Assembly (NCBI RefSeq): GCF_002812985.1
Contig: NZ_PGCP01000015.1
Location: forward strand, 62,001-126,000
Reading direction: 5' to 3'
DNA from: Aeromonas lusitana
GTDB taxonomy: Bacteria; Pseudomonadota; Gammaproteobacteria; Enterobacterales; Aeromonadaceae
Length of the DNA stretch: 64,000 bases
Within the stretch, counting starts at the first letter, position 1. Every line of letters begins with the position of its first letter. The notes beneath the pieces are model-generated. The model had not been told where the DNA came from. It did not search any database and was given only the letters and a program-made list of their open reading frames with translations. The position numbers and the translations under genes are program-made. Shown in pieces: positions 36,145-48,361 of the stretch.

Positions 36145-37149
36145 ATGAGTACCATCAAGGATGTCGCCCGTTTGGCCAATGTGTCAGTGGCAACGGTTTC
36201 ACGGGTGATGAACAACTCACCCAAGGCCAGCGCAGCCTCCCGCGAGGTTGTGCAAAAAGCCATGGCCGAGCTGGGCTATACCCCCAATGCCAACGCCCGG
36301 GCCCTGGTCAGCCAGACCTGTGACACCATGGGAGTGGTGGTCGGTGACGTGGCCGACCCCTTCTTCGGCGCCCTGGTCAAGGGGGTGGCTGCGGTGGCGG
36401 TGGAACAGGGGTTACACCTCTTGATGGGTAACGGTTTTCACAGGGCGCAGCAGGAGCGGGAGGCCATAGAGCTGCTGATCGGCAAGCGCTGCGAGGCCCT
36501 GGTTGTGCACAGCAAGGCGCTGAGTGATGAGGAGTTGATCGATTATGCCCTGCGCTCACCCGGCATGGTGTTGATCAATCGGGACATTCCGACCCTGAAG
36601 GGACGTTGCATCGCCCTCAACAACCGGCAGGGGGCCGCCACCGCGACCCGCCATCTGCTGGAGCTGGGCCACCGCCACATCGCCTTCGTCAGCTCGGATC
36701 ACGCCATCGAGGATGCGATCTTGCGCCATCAGGGCTATCAGGATGCCCTGTTCGAGGCGGGTGTCAGCGTGGATCCCGAGCTGGTGGAGAGCGGCATGCC
36801 CAATGAGGAAGGGGGGGAGCGTGCCATGCTCAACCTGCTGGCCAAGGGGCTGCCCATCACGGCCGTGGTGGCGTACAACGATGCCATGGCGGCCGGCGCC
36901 ATCTCCGTGCTGGCGGACAACGGCCTCAAGGTGCCGGAAGACGTCTCCGTGGTCGGCTTCGATGACATCATCTATGCCAGATACCTGAGGCCCAAGCTCT
37001 CTACCATGCGCTATCCCATCGAGCTGATGGCGGCCCAGGCGGCCAAGCTGGCGCTGCAACTGGCGGCCGGGGAGAGCGAGGCGACACAGAGCCGGGTCTA
37101 TACCCCGACCCTTATCAATCGTCACTCGGTGGCACCGGTCAGACTCTGA
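36145..37149 (+). CDS. galR: LacI-family galactose repressor, GalR/GalS type
   Basis: DNA-binding repressor of 334 residues. The N-terminal helix-turn-helix reads STIKDVARLANVSVATVSRVMNNSPKAS, with the hinge GYTPNANARALVSQ. The sugar-binding core has VVGDVADPFFGALVKGV, VVHSKALSDEEL and GMVLINRDIP, and its wording is nearer to E. coli GalS than GalR. Perfect GalR-type operators stand upstream of galE and lacZ, with a good one before mglB, so these three units are its likely targets, with galactose as inducer. Confidence 0.92.
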   Translation: MSTIKDVARLANVSVATVSRVMNNSPKASAASREVVQKAMAELGYTPNANARALVSQTCDTMGVVVGDVADPFFGALVKGVAAVAVEQGLHLLMGNGFHRAQQEREAIELLIGKRCEALVVHSKALSDEELIDYALRSPGMVLINRDIPTLKGRCIALNNRQGAATATRHLLELGHRHIAFVSSDHAIEDAILRHQGYQDALFEAGVSVDPELVESGMPNEEGGERAMLNLLAKGLPITAVVAYNDAMAAGAISVLADNGLKVPEDVSVVGFDDIIYARYLRPKLSTMRYPIELMAAQAAKLALQLAAGESEATQSRVYTPTLINRHSVAPVRL

Positions 37150-37620
37150 TCCTGCTGAATGTTGGCGCCGACACGGGCATAGCGCCGTGCCTGCGCGCCA
37201 GGCCTGATCAGTCGCTACTCAGCGGGACTGGTTAGGCCCAGACCTGGCCTCCATGACGCCAGCGCTGGCATAGAGTTGTATCCCTACGCAAAACGAATCG
37301 GATGTTACTTGGTGGCTCTGTCGGTCTCTGATCCTGTTTCCCTTATGCCAGCGCAGATGGGTGCCACATCTCTAGCTCTCTACGCACAGGGAATCGGCCG
37401 CCACTCGGTAGCGCCGGTCCGTTGCTGATCCCGCCTCGATAATGCTGGCACCGACACTCGCCACATTCATATCCCGCCCTGCTCGGCTGCCGCTTGGCGC
37501 TACAGAGACACAGTCCTGCCCCGATGAGGCTGAACTAGAGATGGCGTTGGGGATGACGCCGCCCGCGCTCCGGTGCCAAGCTGAACGGCGTCACTCGGTC
37601 ACTTCGGTCAGGGGCAATCA
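37117..37620 (+). repeat. Degenerate tandem copies of the galR 3' end
   Basis: The end of galR (AATCG...CACTCGGTGGCACCGGTC...CTGATCCTG, from 37117) recurs as AATCGGATGTTACTTGGTGG...CTGATCCTG (37294-37335) and AATCGGCCGCCACTCGGTAG...CTGATCCCG (37392-37434). A shorter trace GTCACTCGGTCACTTCGGTC lies at 37590-37609. Copies 2 and 3 also share CTACGCA before and GCCAGCGC further upstream. No frame is kept open. This explains most of the gene-free stretch after galR. Confidence 0.7.
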
Positions 37621-40926
<3,306 letters not shown>

Positions 40927-41150
40927 ATCTGACCCCGTCACTGGCGCAAAGTAGTCTCAATAAAGTCCAATTTGGTTATAAGCATTTAATTTATAACAAG
41001 TTTGTAGTTGTGTAACAGAGTGTAAACGTTTTCATTTTGTTGTCAGGATCACAGATCATGAGACAACAAACTGATTACATTAGGCTGGCGCCAGTTCACA
41101 TGGTGTACAGCATTCCCTACAAAAACAGATACAGAGATCGGAGCATAACA
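40927..41150 (+). other. mglB upstream region
   Basis: AT-rich leader and promoter region with a GalR-type operator at 41020-41035 and a partial copy (TTGTGTAAC) ten bases before it. The mglB frame is open from 41037, but the signal peptide and ribosome site place the start at 41151. No terminator of lacZ with a T-run was found. Confidence 0.5.
41020..41035. promoter_or_regulatory. GalR/GalS-type operator of mglBAC
   Basis: GTGTAAACGTTTTCAT matches GTGTAAnCGnTTACAC at all fixed positions but two, both in the right half. E. coli mgl also has an imperfect operator. Confidence 0.75.
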
Positions 41151-42137
41151 ATGAAAAAACTCACGACAGTCGCCACCCTGCTGATGGGACTGATGGCGGG
41201 AGCCCAAGCCCAAGCCGACACCCGCATCGGGGTCACCGTCTACAAATATGACGACAACTTCATGGCGGTAGTGCGCAAGGCCATCGAGAAGGAAGCGGCG
41301 GCGAACCCGGGTGTCGAGCTGCTGATGAACGACTCCCAGAATGACCAGTCCAAGCAGAACGACCAGGTCGACGTGTTGCTGGCCAAGGGTGTGAAGGCGC
41401 TGGCCATCAACCTGGTTGACCCGGCGGCGGCCCCTGTCGTGATCGAGAAGGCCCGTGCCGACGAGATCCCCGTGGTGTTCTACAACAAGGAACCGAGCGC
41501 GGCGGATCTGGCCAGCTATGACAAGGCCTACTACGTGGGTACCGACTCCAAGGAGTCAGGCATCATCCAGGGCCAGCTGATCGCCAAGCACTGGAAAGCG
41601 CACCCTGAGTGGGATCTGAACAAGGATGGCGTCATCCAGTTCGTGCTGCTCAAGGGCGAGCCGGGCCACCCGGATGCCGAGGCCCGTACCACCTATGTGG
41701 TCAAGACTCTGAACGACGGCGGCCTCAAGACCCAGCAGCTGCACATGGATACCGGTATGTGGGATACCGCCATGGCCAAGGACAAGATGGACGCCTGGAT
41801 CTCCGGTCCGAACGCCAACAAGATCGAAGTGGTCATCGCCAACAACGACGGCATGGCGATGGGCGCTGTTGAATCCCTGAAGGCCCAAGGCAAGACCGCC
41901 ATCCCGGTATTCGGCGTCGATGCGCTGCCGGAAGCCCTGGCCATGGTCAAGAGCGGTGCCATGGCAGGTACAGTGCTGAACGATGCGGCCAACCAGGCCA
42001 AGGCGACCTTCGAGCTGACCAAGAACCTGGCGGAAGGCAAGCCGGCCGGTGAAGGCACCAACTGGAAGATCGACAACAAGGTCGTGCGCGTCGCCTACGT
42101 GGGCGTAGATAAAGACAACCTGTCCCAGTTCGAATAA
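41151..42137 (+). CDS. mglB: Galactose/glucose-binding periplasmic protein MglB
   Basis: Periplasmic receptor of the MglBAC importer, and in E. coli also the ligand presenter to the Trg chemoreceptor. It has 328 residues (E. coli 332). A signal peptide ends near residue 22 (MAGAQAQA), followed by [24 protein letters not shown]. Sugar contacts in [22 protein letters not shown] and [12 protein letters not shown] are conserved. CGGAG lies nine bases before the ATG. First gene of mglBAC. Confidence 0.97.
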   Translation: MKKLTTVATLLMGLMAGAQAQADTRIGVTVYKYDDNFMAVVRKAIEKEAAANPGVELLMNDSQNDQSKQNDQVDVLLAKGVKALAINLVDPAAAPVVIEKARADEIPVVFYNKEPSAADLASYDKAYYVGTDSKESGIIQGQLIAKHWKAHPEWDLNKDGVIQFVLLKGEPGHPDAEARTTYVVKTLNDGGLKTQQLHMDTGMWDTAMAKDKMDAWISGPNANKIEVVIANNDGMAMGAVESLKAQGKTAIPVFGVDALPEALAMVKSGAMAGTVLNDAANQAKATFELTKNLAEGKPAGEGTNWKIDNKVVRVAYVGVDKDNLSQFE

Positions 42138-42148
42138 TCCCTCCCCCT

Positions 42149-42171
42149 GGGCAAGGGTGACCCCCTTGCCC
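42149..42171 (+). other. mglB-mglA intercistronic hairpin
   Basis: GGGCAAGGG/CCCTTGCCC with a five-base loop, 12 bases after the mglB stop, followed by TCTGTTTC. It probably gives partial termination or 3' protection so that more binding protein than ATPase is made, a common pattern in binding-protein operons. Confidence 0.7.
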
Positions 42172-42190
42172 TCTGTTTCAACCCGATGTG

Positions 42191-43711
42191 ATGGCTGATA
42201 TGACAACACGGCAACAATCAGAATGGCTGTTGGAGATGATTGACGTCAGTAAGAGCTTTCCTGGCGTCAAGGCACTCGATAATGTCAATTTACGGGTCCG
42301 TCCTCATTCTGTGCATGCGTTGATGGGCGAGAATGGCGCAGGGAAGTCCACGCTGCTCAAATGCTTGTTCGGCATCTATGAAAAGGATCAGGGCAAGATC
42401 TTCTTCAAGGGGGAGGAGATCAACTTCACCTCTTCCAAGGAAGCCCTGGAAAATGGCGTCTCCATGGTGCACCAGGAGTTGAACCTGGTACTGCAACGCA
42501 CCGTGATGGACAACATGTGGCTCGGCCGCTATCCCACCAAGGGCTGGTTCGTCGACCACGGCAAGATGTATGAAGACACCAAACACATCTTCGACGAGCT
42601 GGACATCGACATAGACCCGCGGGTCAAGGTCGCTACCCTCTCCGTCTCCCAGATGCAGATGATCGAGATCGCCAAGGCGTTCTCCTATGACGCCAAGATC
42701 GTCATCATGGATGAGCCCACCTCGTCCCTGACCGAGAAGGAGGTCAATCACCTCTTCAAGATCATCAACAAGCTGAAAGAGAAGGGCTGCGGCATCGTCT
42801 ACATCTCCCACAAGATGGAAGAGATCTTCCAGCTGTGCGACGAGATCACCATATTGCGGGATGGGCAGTGGGTGGCGACCCAGCCGCTCAAGGGCATGAC
42901 CATGGATCAGATCATCGGCATGATGGTCGGTCGTGAGCTGACCCAGCGCTTCCCGGAGAAAACCAACCAGCCCAAAGAGGTGATCCTCGAGGTCGAGCAC
43001 CTGACGGCCAAGAACCAGCCCTCCATCCAGGACGTCACCTTCGACCTGCACAAGGGGGAGATCCTCGGCATCGCCGGGCTGGTAGGGGCCAAGCGTACCG
43101 ACATCGTCGAGACCCTGTTCGGCATCCGCGATCGCAGCGGCGGCACCATCAAGCTGCACGGCAAGGCGGTGGCGAACCACAACGCCCACGAGGCGATCCA
43201 GAACGGTTTCGCCCTGGTGACCGAGGAGCGTCGCTCCACCGGCATCTACTCCCGTCTCGACATCGCCTTCAACTCCCTGATCGCCAACATGGACAGCTAC
43301 AAGAGCTCCATGGGGCTGCTCAGCGACAACAAGATGAAGAGCGATACCCAGTGGGTCATCGACTCCATGCGGGTCAAGACCCCGACCCAACAGACACAGA
43401 TCGGCTCCCTGTCCGGCGGCAACCAGCAGAAGGTCATCATAGGCCGCTGGCTGCTGACCCAGCCCGAGATCCTGATGCTGGACGAACCGACCCGCGGCAT
43501 CGACGTGGGGGCCAAGTTTGAGATCTATCAGCTCATTCTGGAGCTGGCGAAGAAAGACAAGGGGATCGTCATCATCTCGTCCGAGATGCCGGAACTGCTG
43601 GGGATCACGGATCGCATCATGGTCATGAGCAATGGCCGGGTCGCGGGGATCGTCAACACCAAAGAAACTGACCAGAGCGAGATCCTGCGCCTGGCATCTC
43701 TGTACCTATAA
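42191..43711 (+). CDS. mglA: Galactose/methyl galactoside import ATPase MglA
   Basis: Cytoplasmic ATPase with two fused ABC domains; 506 residues, the E. coli length. The first domain has Walker [26 protein letters not shown] as signature and [10 protein letters not shown] as Walker B. The second has the degenerate GLVGAKRTD, then LSGGNQQKV and [11 protein letters not shown]. An ATG at 42191 gives the E. coli length; GTG 42188 and ATG 42200 are alternatives, and the ribosome site is weak, which suits coupling to mglB. Confidence 0.96.
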   Translation: MADMTTRQQSEWLLEMIDVSKSFPGVKALDNVNLRVRPHSVHALMGENGAGKSTLLKCLFGIYEKDQGKIFFKGEEINFTSSKEALENGVSMVHQELNLVLQRTVMDNMWLGRYPTKGWFVDHGKMYEDTKHIFDELDIDIDPRVKVATLSVSQMQMIEIAKAFSYDAKIVIMDEPTSSLTEKEVNHLFKIINKLKEKGCGIVYISHKMEEIFQLCDEITILRDGQWVATQPLKGMTMDQIIGMMVGRELTQRFPEKTNQPKEVILEVEHLTAKNQPSIQDVTFDLHKGEILGIAGLVGAKRTDIVETLFGIRDRSGGTIKLHGKAVANHNAHEAIQNGFALVTEERRSTGIYSRLDIAFNSLIANMDSYKSSMGLLSDNKMKSDTQWVIDSMRVKTPTQQTQIGSLSGGNQQKVIIGRWLLTQPEILMLDEPTRGIDVGAKFEIYQLILELAKKDKGIVIISSEMPELLGITDRIMVMSNGRVAGIVNTKETDQSEILRLASLYL

Positions 43712-43726
43712 GACAGGAAGACATTT

Positions 43727-44737
43727 ATGGAGTCGGCTAAAAATTTCAATCTGATGCGGGCGCTCAAAGAGAACGGCATCTATGTGGTGTTGCTGGTGTT
43801 GCTCATGGTCATAGTGATCAAGGAACCCTCCTTCCTGAGCCTCACCAACTTCAGCAACATCCTGACCCAGTCCTCGGTGCGGGTCATCATCGCCCTCGGG
43901 GTGGCGGGCATCATCATCACCCAGGGCACCGACCTGTCGGCCGGTCGCCAGGTCGGTCTGGCGGCGCTGATCGCGGCCACCATGCTGCAGGCCCTGACCA
44001 ACGTCAACAAGGTGTTCCCGACCCTGGGTGAGGTGCCGATTCCAGTGGTGATCCTGCTGGTCTGCGCCGTGGGTGCCCTGATAGGTCTGGTCAACGGTCT
44101 GATCGTGGCCTACCTGAACGTGACCCCCTTCATCACCACCCTGGGCACCATGATCATCGTCTACGGCATCAACTCGCTGTACTTCGACTCCGTGGGCGCC
44201 TCCCCGGTGGCCGGTTTCGATCCCCGTTTCTCCAGCTTCGCGCAGGGGTTTATCCGGATAGGGGGCTTTAAACTATCGTATCTGACCTTCTATGCGGCCA
44301 TTGCTAGCGTGTTCGTCTGGGTGCTGTGGAACAAGACCCGCTTTGGCAAGAACATCTTCGCCATCGGTGGCAACCCGGAAGCCGCCAAGGTGTCCGGCGT
44401 CAACGTGGCCGTCAACCTGGTGATCATCTATGCCCTCGCCGGTGTCTTCTACGCCTTCGGCGGCATGTTGGAAGCGGGTCGGGTCGGCAGCGCCACCAAC
44501 AACCTGGGCTTCATGTATGAGCTCGATGCCATTGCGGCCTGCGTGGTGGGCGGTGTCTCCTTCGCCGGTGGTGTGGGGACAGTCGCCGGGGTCATCACGG
44601 GTGTGCTCATCTTCACCCTGATCAACTACGGCCTGACCTACATCGGCGTCAGCCCCTACTGGCAGTTCATCATCAAGGGCGGCATCATCATTCTGGCGGT
44701 CGCACTGGACTCCATGAAGTACGCCAAGAAGAAATAA
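43727..44737 (+). CDS. mglC: Galactose/methyl galactoside permease MglC
   Basis: Inner-membrane permease of 336 residues, the E. coli length, with eight or more hydrophobic segments. [30 protein letters not shown], and [15 protein letters not shown] (EAA-like loop) are typical of the RbsC/MglC family. AGGAAG is well placed. Fifteen bases separate it from mglA. A stem-loop follows and then a chemoreceptor gene. Confidence 0.97.
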   Translation: MESAKNFNLMRALKENGIYVVLLVLLMVIVIKEPSFLSLTNFSNILTQSSVRVIIALGVAGIIITQGTDLSAGRQVGLAALIAATMLQALTNVNKVFPTLGEVPIPVVILLVCAVGALIGLVNGLIVAYLNVTPFITTLGTMIIVYGINSLYFDSVGASPVAGFDPRFSSFAQGFIRIGGFKLSYLTFYAAIASVFVWVLWNKTRFGKNIFAIGGNPEAAKVSGVNVAVNLVIIYALAGVFYAFGGMLEAGRVGSATNNLGFMYELDAIAACVVGGVSFAGGVGTVAGVITGVLIFTLINYGLTYIGVSPYWQFIIKGGIIILAVALDSMKYAKKK

Positions 44738-44747
44738 GCGTTGCCAG

Positions 44748-44779
44748 AGAGGGCTGGAGCAATTCCGGCCCTCTTTCTT
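44748..44779 (+). terminator. Partial terminator after mglC
   Basis: AGAGGGC/GCCCTCT with a 13-base loop, followed by TTCTTT. The next ribosome site (GGAGGG) begins right after, so some read-through into the chemoreceptor gene is likely. Confidence 0.55.
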
Positions 44780-44795
44780 TGGAGGGACCCATTCC

Positions 44796-46529
44796 ATGCC
44801 ATTTAAAGTCAAGATCAATGTCCTCCTGCTGCTCGCCATCCTGGTTACCATCGGCACCGCCTGGCTCAGCGTCAATCACTTCATCAGCGGCTACATCCGC
44901 ACTCAGGCCACCCAGAACATCAACGAGCAGATCACCCTGGTCAAGGAGAAGCTGGCGGGGGACATCAACCAGAAGGTGCTGCTGGCCGCCAACCTCAACC
45001 TGGGGGTCACCAGCGTCAAGAAGGCGCTGCAGGAGACCGGCTTTCACAACATCGTCAAGGTGATCGGCGACATGGCGTTCGACGTGAACGGGGTCATCGA
45101 CGATGCCGCCAGGGTCGAGGCCCTGCGCAAGCTGATTCCCGCCGCCAACAACCAGATCACCGTCGGCTCGCTGGAGCAACAGGACGGCAAGCCCGTCATC
45201 TCCATTCTGGTGCCGCGCGGTGCCGATTCCGCCTATCTCTACTACCTCGACATGAGCGAATTCAAGCAGTTGCTTGAGCGGGTGAGCGGAGAGGGGCGCT
45301 ACTTCTCCCTGAGCGACAGCAAGGGCAAGGTGCTCTACAGCAGCAAGCCGCAGGGGGAGAGCGAGGCGAGGCCCAATCAGCTGGATATCCGAGGTAGCCA
45401 GTGGACCCTGACCGGTTACGTGGATCTCGACTATATCCGGGCCATGACCCAGGCACTCAACGGCAAGATCACCCTGGCCCTGCTCGGAGTGGCGGCCCTG
45501 GTGCTGCTGATCTCCATGGTGGCCCTCAATCTGGCCTACCGCCCCATCCTCTCCCTGCGGGATCTGGTGCAGGAGCTGTCACAGGGCAGCGGCGATCTGA
45601 CCCGCCGCCTGACCGTCACCAGCAAGGACGATCTCGGCCAGATCTCGAGTGGCATCAACCGCTTCATCGAGCGGCTACAGGAGATGATGGGGGAGGTGAG
45701 CAAGGCCAGCGGCCAGCTCAACGAGGGCATCACCGGGCTGGCCAGACAGACGGGCTCGGCCCAGGGTCTGTTGGCCGAGCATGTGCGGGAGACGGAGCAG
45801 GTGGTTACCGCCATCAACGAGATGAGCCGCACCGCCGTCTCTGTGTCGGAGAGCGCGGCCAGCACGGCCGAGCTGGCCGGTCAGAGCCAGCAGCTCGCCA
45901 GCCAGTCGCGGCAGGTGGTCGATCAGGCCATGGCCAGCGTGACCGCGCTGGTGGCCGAGGTGGAAACTACAGCCAACTCCATCGCAGCCATGCAGCAGGA
46001 TGTGCAGCAGATAGGCTCCATCCTCGGGGTCATCGGCAGCATCGCCGAGCAGACCAATCTGCTGGCCCTCAACGCGGCGATCGAGGCAGCCAGGGCCGGC
46101 GAGCAGGGCCGTGGTTTTGCCGTGGTGGCCGACGAGGTGCGATCCCTCGCCGGGCGTACCCAGCAGAGCACGGCCGAGATCCAGACCATGCTGACCCGGC
46201 TGCAACGGGGCACCCAGACGGTGGTCGCGGCCATGGGCAACACGCGCCAGAGTTGCCAGGATGCGGCGCAGAATACCAACAAGGTGAATGCGTCGCTGGA
46301 TCTGATGGCGGGGGAGGTGGTGGAGATCAACGATCTCATCAGCCACATCGCCACGGCAGCGGAAGAGCAGAGTGCAGTGGCCGAGGAGATCAACCGCAAC
46401 ATGAGCGCGATTGCCGAGGTGATCACTCAGCTCAAGGGCAACGGCGAGCGGACGGTGGAGAGTTCGACCTCCATGCAGCACACCTATGACAGGCTGAGGG
46501 AGATAGTGGGGCACTTTCGTTTGCAATGA
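44796..46529 (+). CDS. Methyl-accepting chemotaxis protein linked to mglBAC
   Basis: Inner-membrane chemoreceptor of 577 residues. TM1 is about 9-28. A CACHE-like periplasmic domain with [20 protein letters not shown] and [17 protein letters not shown] runs to TM2 at about 226-248. A HAMP region ([20 protein letters not shown]) and a signalling domain with the tip [20 protein letters not shown] follow. No CheR-docking tail. It starts 58 bases after mglC with GGAGG upstream. The position suggests sensing of galactose or a linked sugar, possibly through MglB; this is an inference from context. Its stop codon lies in a triple 13-base repeat. Confidence 0.92.
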   Translation: MPFKVKINVLLLLAILVTIGTAWLSVNHFISGYIRTQATQNINEQITLVKEKLAGDINQKVLLAANLNLGVTSVKKALQETGFHNIVKVIGDMAFDVNGVIDDAARVEALRKLIPAANNQITVGSLEQQDGKPVISILVPRGADSAYLYYLDMSEFKQLLERVSGEGRYFSLSDSKGKVLYSSKPQGESEARPNQLDIRGSQWTLTGYVDLDYIRAMTQALNGKITLALLGVAALVLLISMVALNLAYRPILSLRDLVQELSQGSGDLTRRLTVTSKDDLGQISSGINRFIERLQEMMGEVSKASGQLNEGITGLARQTGSAQGLLAEHVRETEQVVTAINEMSRTAVSVSESAASTAELAGQSQQLASQSRQVVDQAMASVTALVAEVETTANSIAAMQQDVQQIGSILGVIGSIAEQTNLLALNAAIEAARAGEQGRGFAVVADEVRSLAGRTQQSTAEIQTMLTRLQRGTQTVVAAMGNTRQSCQDAAQNTNKVNASLDLMAGEVVEINDLISHIATAAEEQSAVAEEINRNMSAIAEVITQLKGNGERTVESSTSMQHTYDRLREIVGHFRLQ

Positions 46530-46556
46530 GCGTCTGCAATGACCGTTTGCAGTGAG
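46518..46556 (+). repeat. Triple 13-bp tandem repeat over the chemoreceptor stop codon
   Basis: CGTTTGCAATGAG, CGTCTGCAATGAC and CGTTTGCAGTGAG in direct succession. The first ends with the final codons and TGA stop of the gene; the next two repeat them, each with its own TGA in the 13-base unit. Confidence 0.92.
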
Positions 46557-46643
46557 ACGTCATCGGTGAAGGGAAACATCGGCTGGCCGGAGCGACTCCG
46601 GCCAGAACGCTGGAGAAGCCAATGCAAAAGCCAAAAAGCAGGC

Positions 46644-46673
46644 AAAAAGATGGGGGCGACTTGCGTCGCCCCC
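46644..46673 (-). terminator. Terminator of the CsrB-like RNA
   Basis: Stem GGGGGCGAC/GTCGCCCCC; on the minus strand followed by ATCTTTTTG. Confidence 0.9.
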
Positions 46674-46916
46674 GATAGTCTTATCGCTCATGTCCTTGAA
46701 CGAAGTTGCTCCCTGCAATCCCTGACTATACCTCTTCCTTTAGGTTTCCCCTTCCCAATCCTTTGGGGTGTCCTTTAGCCATCATGGCCTGACGAGTCAT
46801 CCATTCCCGTCGCACTTTCTCCGTCCTGGGAGGTGTCCTTTACCACATCCTGTGGTGAGTCCATTTGCCCAACCCTGGCAGCCAGTCTTCCTGACCGACT
46901 TCATTGCGTCCGTGCA
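46644..46916 (-). ncRNA. csrB: CsrB/CsrC-family regulatory RNA
   Basis: Predicted RNA of about 273 nt that binds and sequesters the translational regulator CsrA. On the minus strand it contains some 17 GGA triplets, many in the AGGA/GGGA context favoured by CsrA, several in hairpin loops such as CCACAGGATGTGG and CTCCCAGGACGGAG. The stretch AAAGGACACCTCCCAGGACG nearly repeats a stretch of E. coli CsrB, and CAGGGAGCAAC also occurs there, as I recall that sequence. A sigma-70 promoter and a strong terminator bound it. There is no open frame. The exact 5' end is inferred. CsrB and CsrC cannot be told apart here. Confidence 0.88.
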
Positions 46917-46922
46917 GGAGTA

Positions 46923-46950
46923 ACTATAAGGATTTCGCGCAGGACGACAA
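46923..46950 (-). promoter_or_regulatory. Promoter of the CsrB-like RNA
   Basis: On the minus strand TTGTCG (46950-46945), 16-base spacer and TATAGT (46928-46923). Start predicted near 46916. A clear UvrY/GacA palindrome was not found upstream. Confidence 0.65.
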
Positions 46951-47143
46951 CGGCACCTTGAAAAACGTTTTTACGCAACTCGTTTCCAAGGAAACGGTAA
47001 TGGGTATTTATCGTTATAAATCATTGCATTGTATTTTTAATCTGCGGTTTTTTTGATCCTATCTTCCGACTATGGCGAGAGCTTTAAAGGCGCTTTGCTT
47101 ACGCAGACTATGGCGAATGTCTCACACACCGTTTAACTGGGGT
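46951..47143. other. AT-rich region upstream of the CsrB-like RNA
   Basis: Contains GACTATGGCGA twice (around 47068 and 47106) and A/T tracts that could bind IHF. Csr RNAs in enterics have long activator regions, so this may be one. No gene seen. Confidence 0.4.
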
Positions 47144-47407
47144 TCAGGAATGTAACAAAGGCAGGTGTCGTACGCGGATCCTGGGATCGACAAATGGGTC
47201 GAATCCCCCGTCAGGACGTTGCCACAGGGGTTGGGCCAGGGTGTCACGAACGACATAGAGACCACCCCCAACAGGGAGGCTCAGATCGATAGGCGGTGCC
47301 ATCAGCAGAGGGCATGGATAAATTCTGGCGCTTTGCGGCATGAAGCGGGCCGGGTTGGGAGATATGCGGTCGTCTAACGGTGACAAGCGGAGGGAAGGAT
47401 AAGCCAA
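47144..47407 (-). CDS. Doubtful small ORF after the secreted-protein gene
   Basis: An 87-codon frame with a TTG start and no proper ribosome site. The product would be Pro-rich (MAPPIDLSLPVGGGLYVVRD in the middle) without a known domain. It follows the small secreted-protein gene by 30 bases in the same direction, so it might be a second gene of that unit, but chance is as likely. Confidence 0.25.
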   Translation of the reverse strand: MAYPSLRLSPLDDRISPNPARFMPQSARIYPCPLLMAPPIDLSLPVGGGLYVVRDTLAQPLWQRPDGGFDPFVDPRIRVRHLPLLHS

Positions 47408-47437
47408 GAGGAGGCGGCCTCCCCTTGAGCTTTGGTT

Positions 47438-47614
47438 TCAGTAGTGCTGGCTGCCGCCATGCCACCGACACACATATTCGGGCACCAGCATCTGGGGCGC
47501 CTGGCCAACATGACACACCACCAGAGGCATGGCAGGGGCTCCCTGGGCGCTGACCAGGGTGGGGGTGGCGGGTAGGACCAGGGCGATGAGCAGAAACAGC
47601 GATTTGATCTTCAT
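47438..47614 (-). CDS. Small secreted protein of unknown function
   Basis: A 58-residue protein with a clear signal peptide (MKIKSLFLLIALVLPATPTL then VSA). The mature part of about 35 residues holds two cysteines (VVCHVGQ, YVCRWHG), which could form one disulfide, and ends HGGSQHY. The ribosome site AAGGAG lies six bases before the ATG, which makes this a convincing gene despite its size. I recognise no family. Neighbours are the CsrB-like RNA and the arc cluster, which gives no clue to its role. Confidence 0.7.
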   Translation of the reverse strand: MKIKSLFLLIALVLPATPTLVSAQGAPAMPLVVCHVGQAPQMLVPEYVCRWHGGSQHY

Positions 47615-48177
47615 GGGTATCTCCTTGGTGACAGGACTCGGTGTGATACTGATCACTTTTTGAGTTAAGCCGAGTCATGGGGCTACGCAAGGAAGTGAAA
47701 TAAATTCAACTAATGAAAAAAGTTTAAAAAGAGGATGTGATCGCCCGCTTGAAAAAATCCCTGCCAGGATGCGTTCAGAATGCATATCCATATAAATGAG
47801 ATGCGCCGAGTACCGTCAATCAAGGGCCTGCCAACGCGGGTTGGCGTCAATGCCATGATCTGGGACAAAAGATGGATTATTCAGCCAGTCCGGCGATTAT
47901 GACTATTTATGTGGCCATCAACCAAGACTCTATCGGAGATAAATTCACTCCCTTGCATATAAAATTCAATTCATTTGAAATTTGTTTTTATCTATATGAT
48001 TTAATTGAAAATGATGTTTTTGTATTATCCCTTTGTAGATATTTTTCGTGAATGAAATCGCTCTCAAATTGAAATAAATTCGCCATTTTTTGATTATTGA
48101 TGCGGCGCTAATGAATGGCGAAATGTCATTTATGTAAACTCCATCAAAAATTAACTCCTGAATTTATTCAGTTCTGA

Positions 48178-48191
48178 GTGAATGTGATCAA
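48178..48191 (+). promoter_or_regulatory. Candidate FNR/CRP-family site upstream of arcA
   Basis: GTGAATGTGATCAA against TTGAT-N4-ATCAA: eight of ten fixed bases. Anaerobic control suits the arginine deiminase route, but the distance to the start site is unknown. Confidence 0.4.
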
Positions 48192-48303
48192 TGTCTAAGT
48201 TTGCTTTGATTGGTAGACCTAACCTCTGTCACGAAAGGCAAGGGCAGGATAGAACACAAGCCGAGTACCCTACATAAAGAATATCCCGCCTTCGCCACGA
48301 GCA

Positions 48304-48324
48304 TGAATAGAAGGAATCTATTCA
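48304..48324 (+). other. Inverted repeat in the arcA leader
   Basis: TGAATAGA-AGGAA-TCTATTCA, perfect arms of eight bases, 37 bases before the arcA ATG. It could be an operator (ArgR-like half-sites) or an RNA hairpin with the ribosome-site-like AGGAA in its loop. Confidence 0.55.
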
Positions 48325-48361
48325 ATCACTCGCAGGGACCACTGCAAGACGGAATATAATC

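Larger units (their letters stand above)
47615..48361 (+). other. Long AT-rich regulatory region of the arc cluster
   Basis: About 750 bases without a gene, much richer in A/T than the flanks. It holds repeated TGAAT and ATTCA half-sites: CTGAATTTATTCAG (48158-48171) and an 8-bp inverted repeat TGAATAGA/TCTATTCA (48304-48324). These recall ARG boxes, but the half-site spacing differs from the 18-bp E. coli box. GTGAATGTGATCAA (48178-48191) fits the FNR consensus at eight of ten positions. The likely promoter of arcA lies between the FNR-like site and the ATG. Confidence 0.5.

Noticed and set aside
48354..48359. TATAAT just before the arcA start codon
   Set aside because: Only two bases separate it from the ATG, so it cannot be the -10 box for a normally led mRNA.
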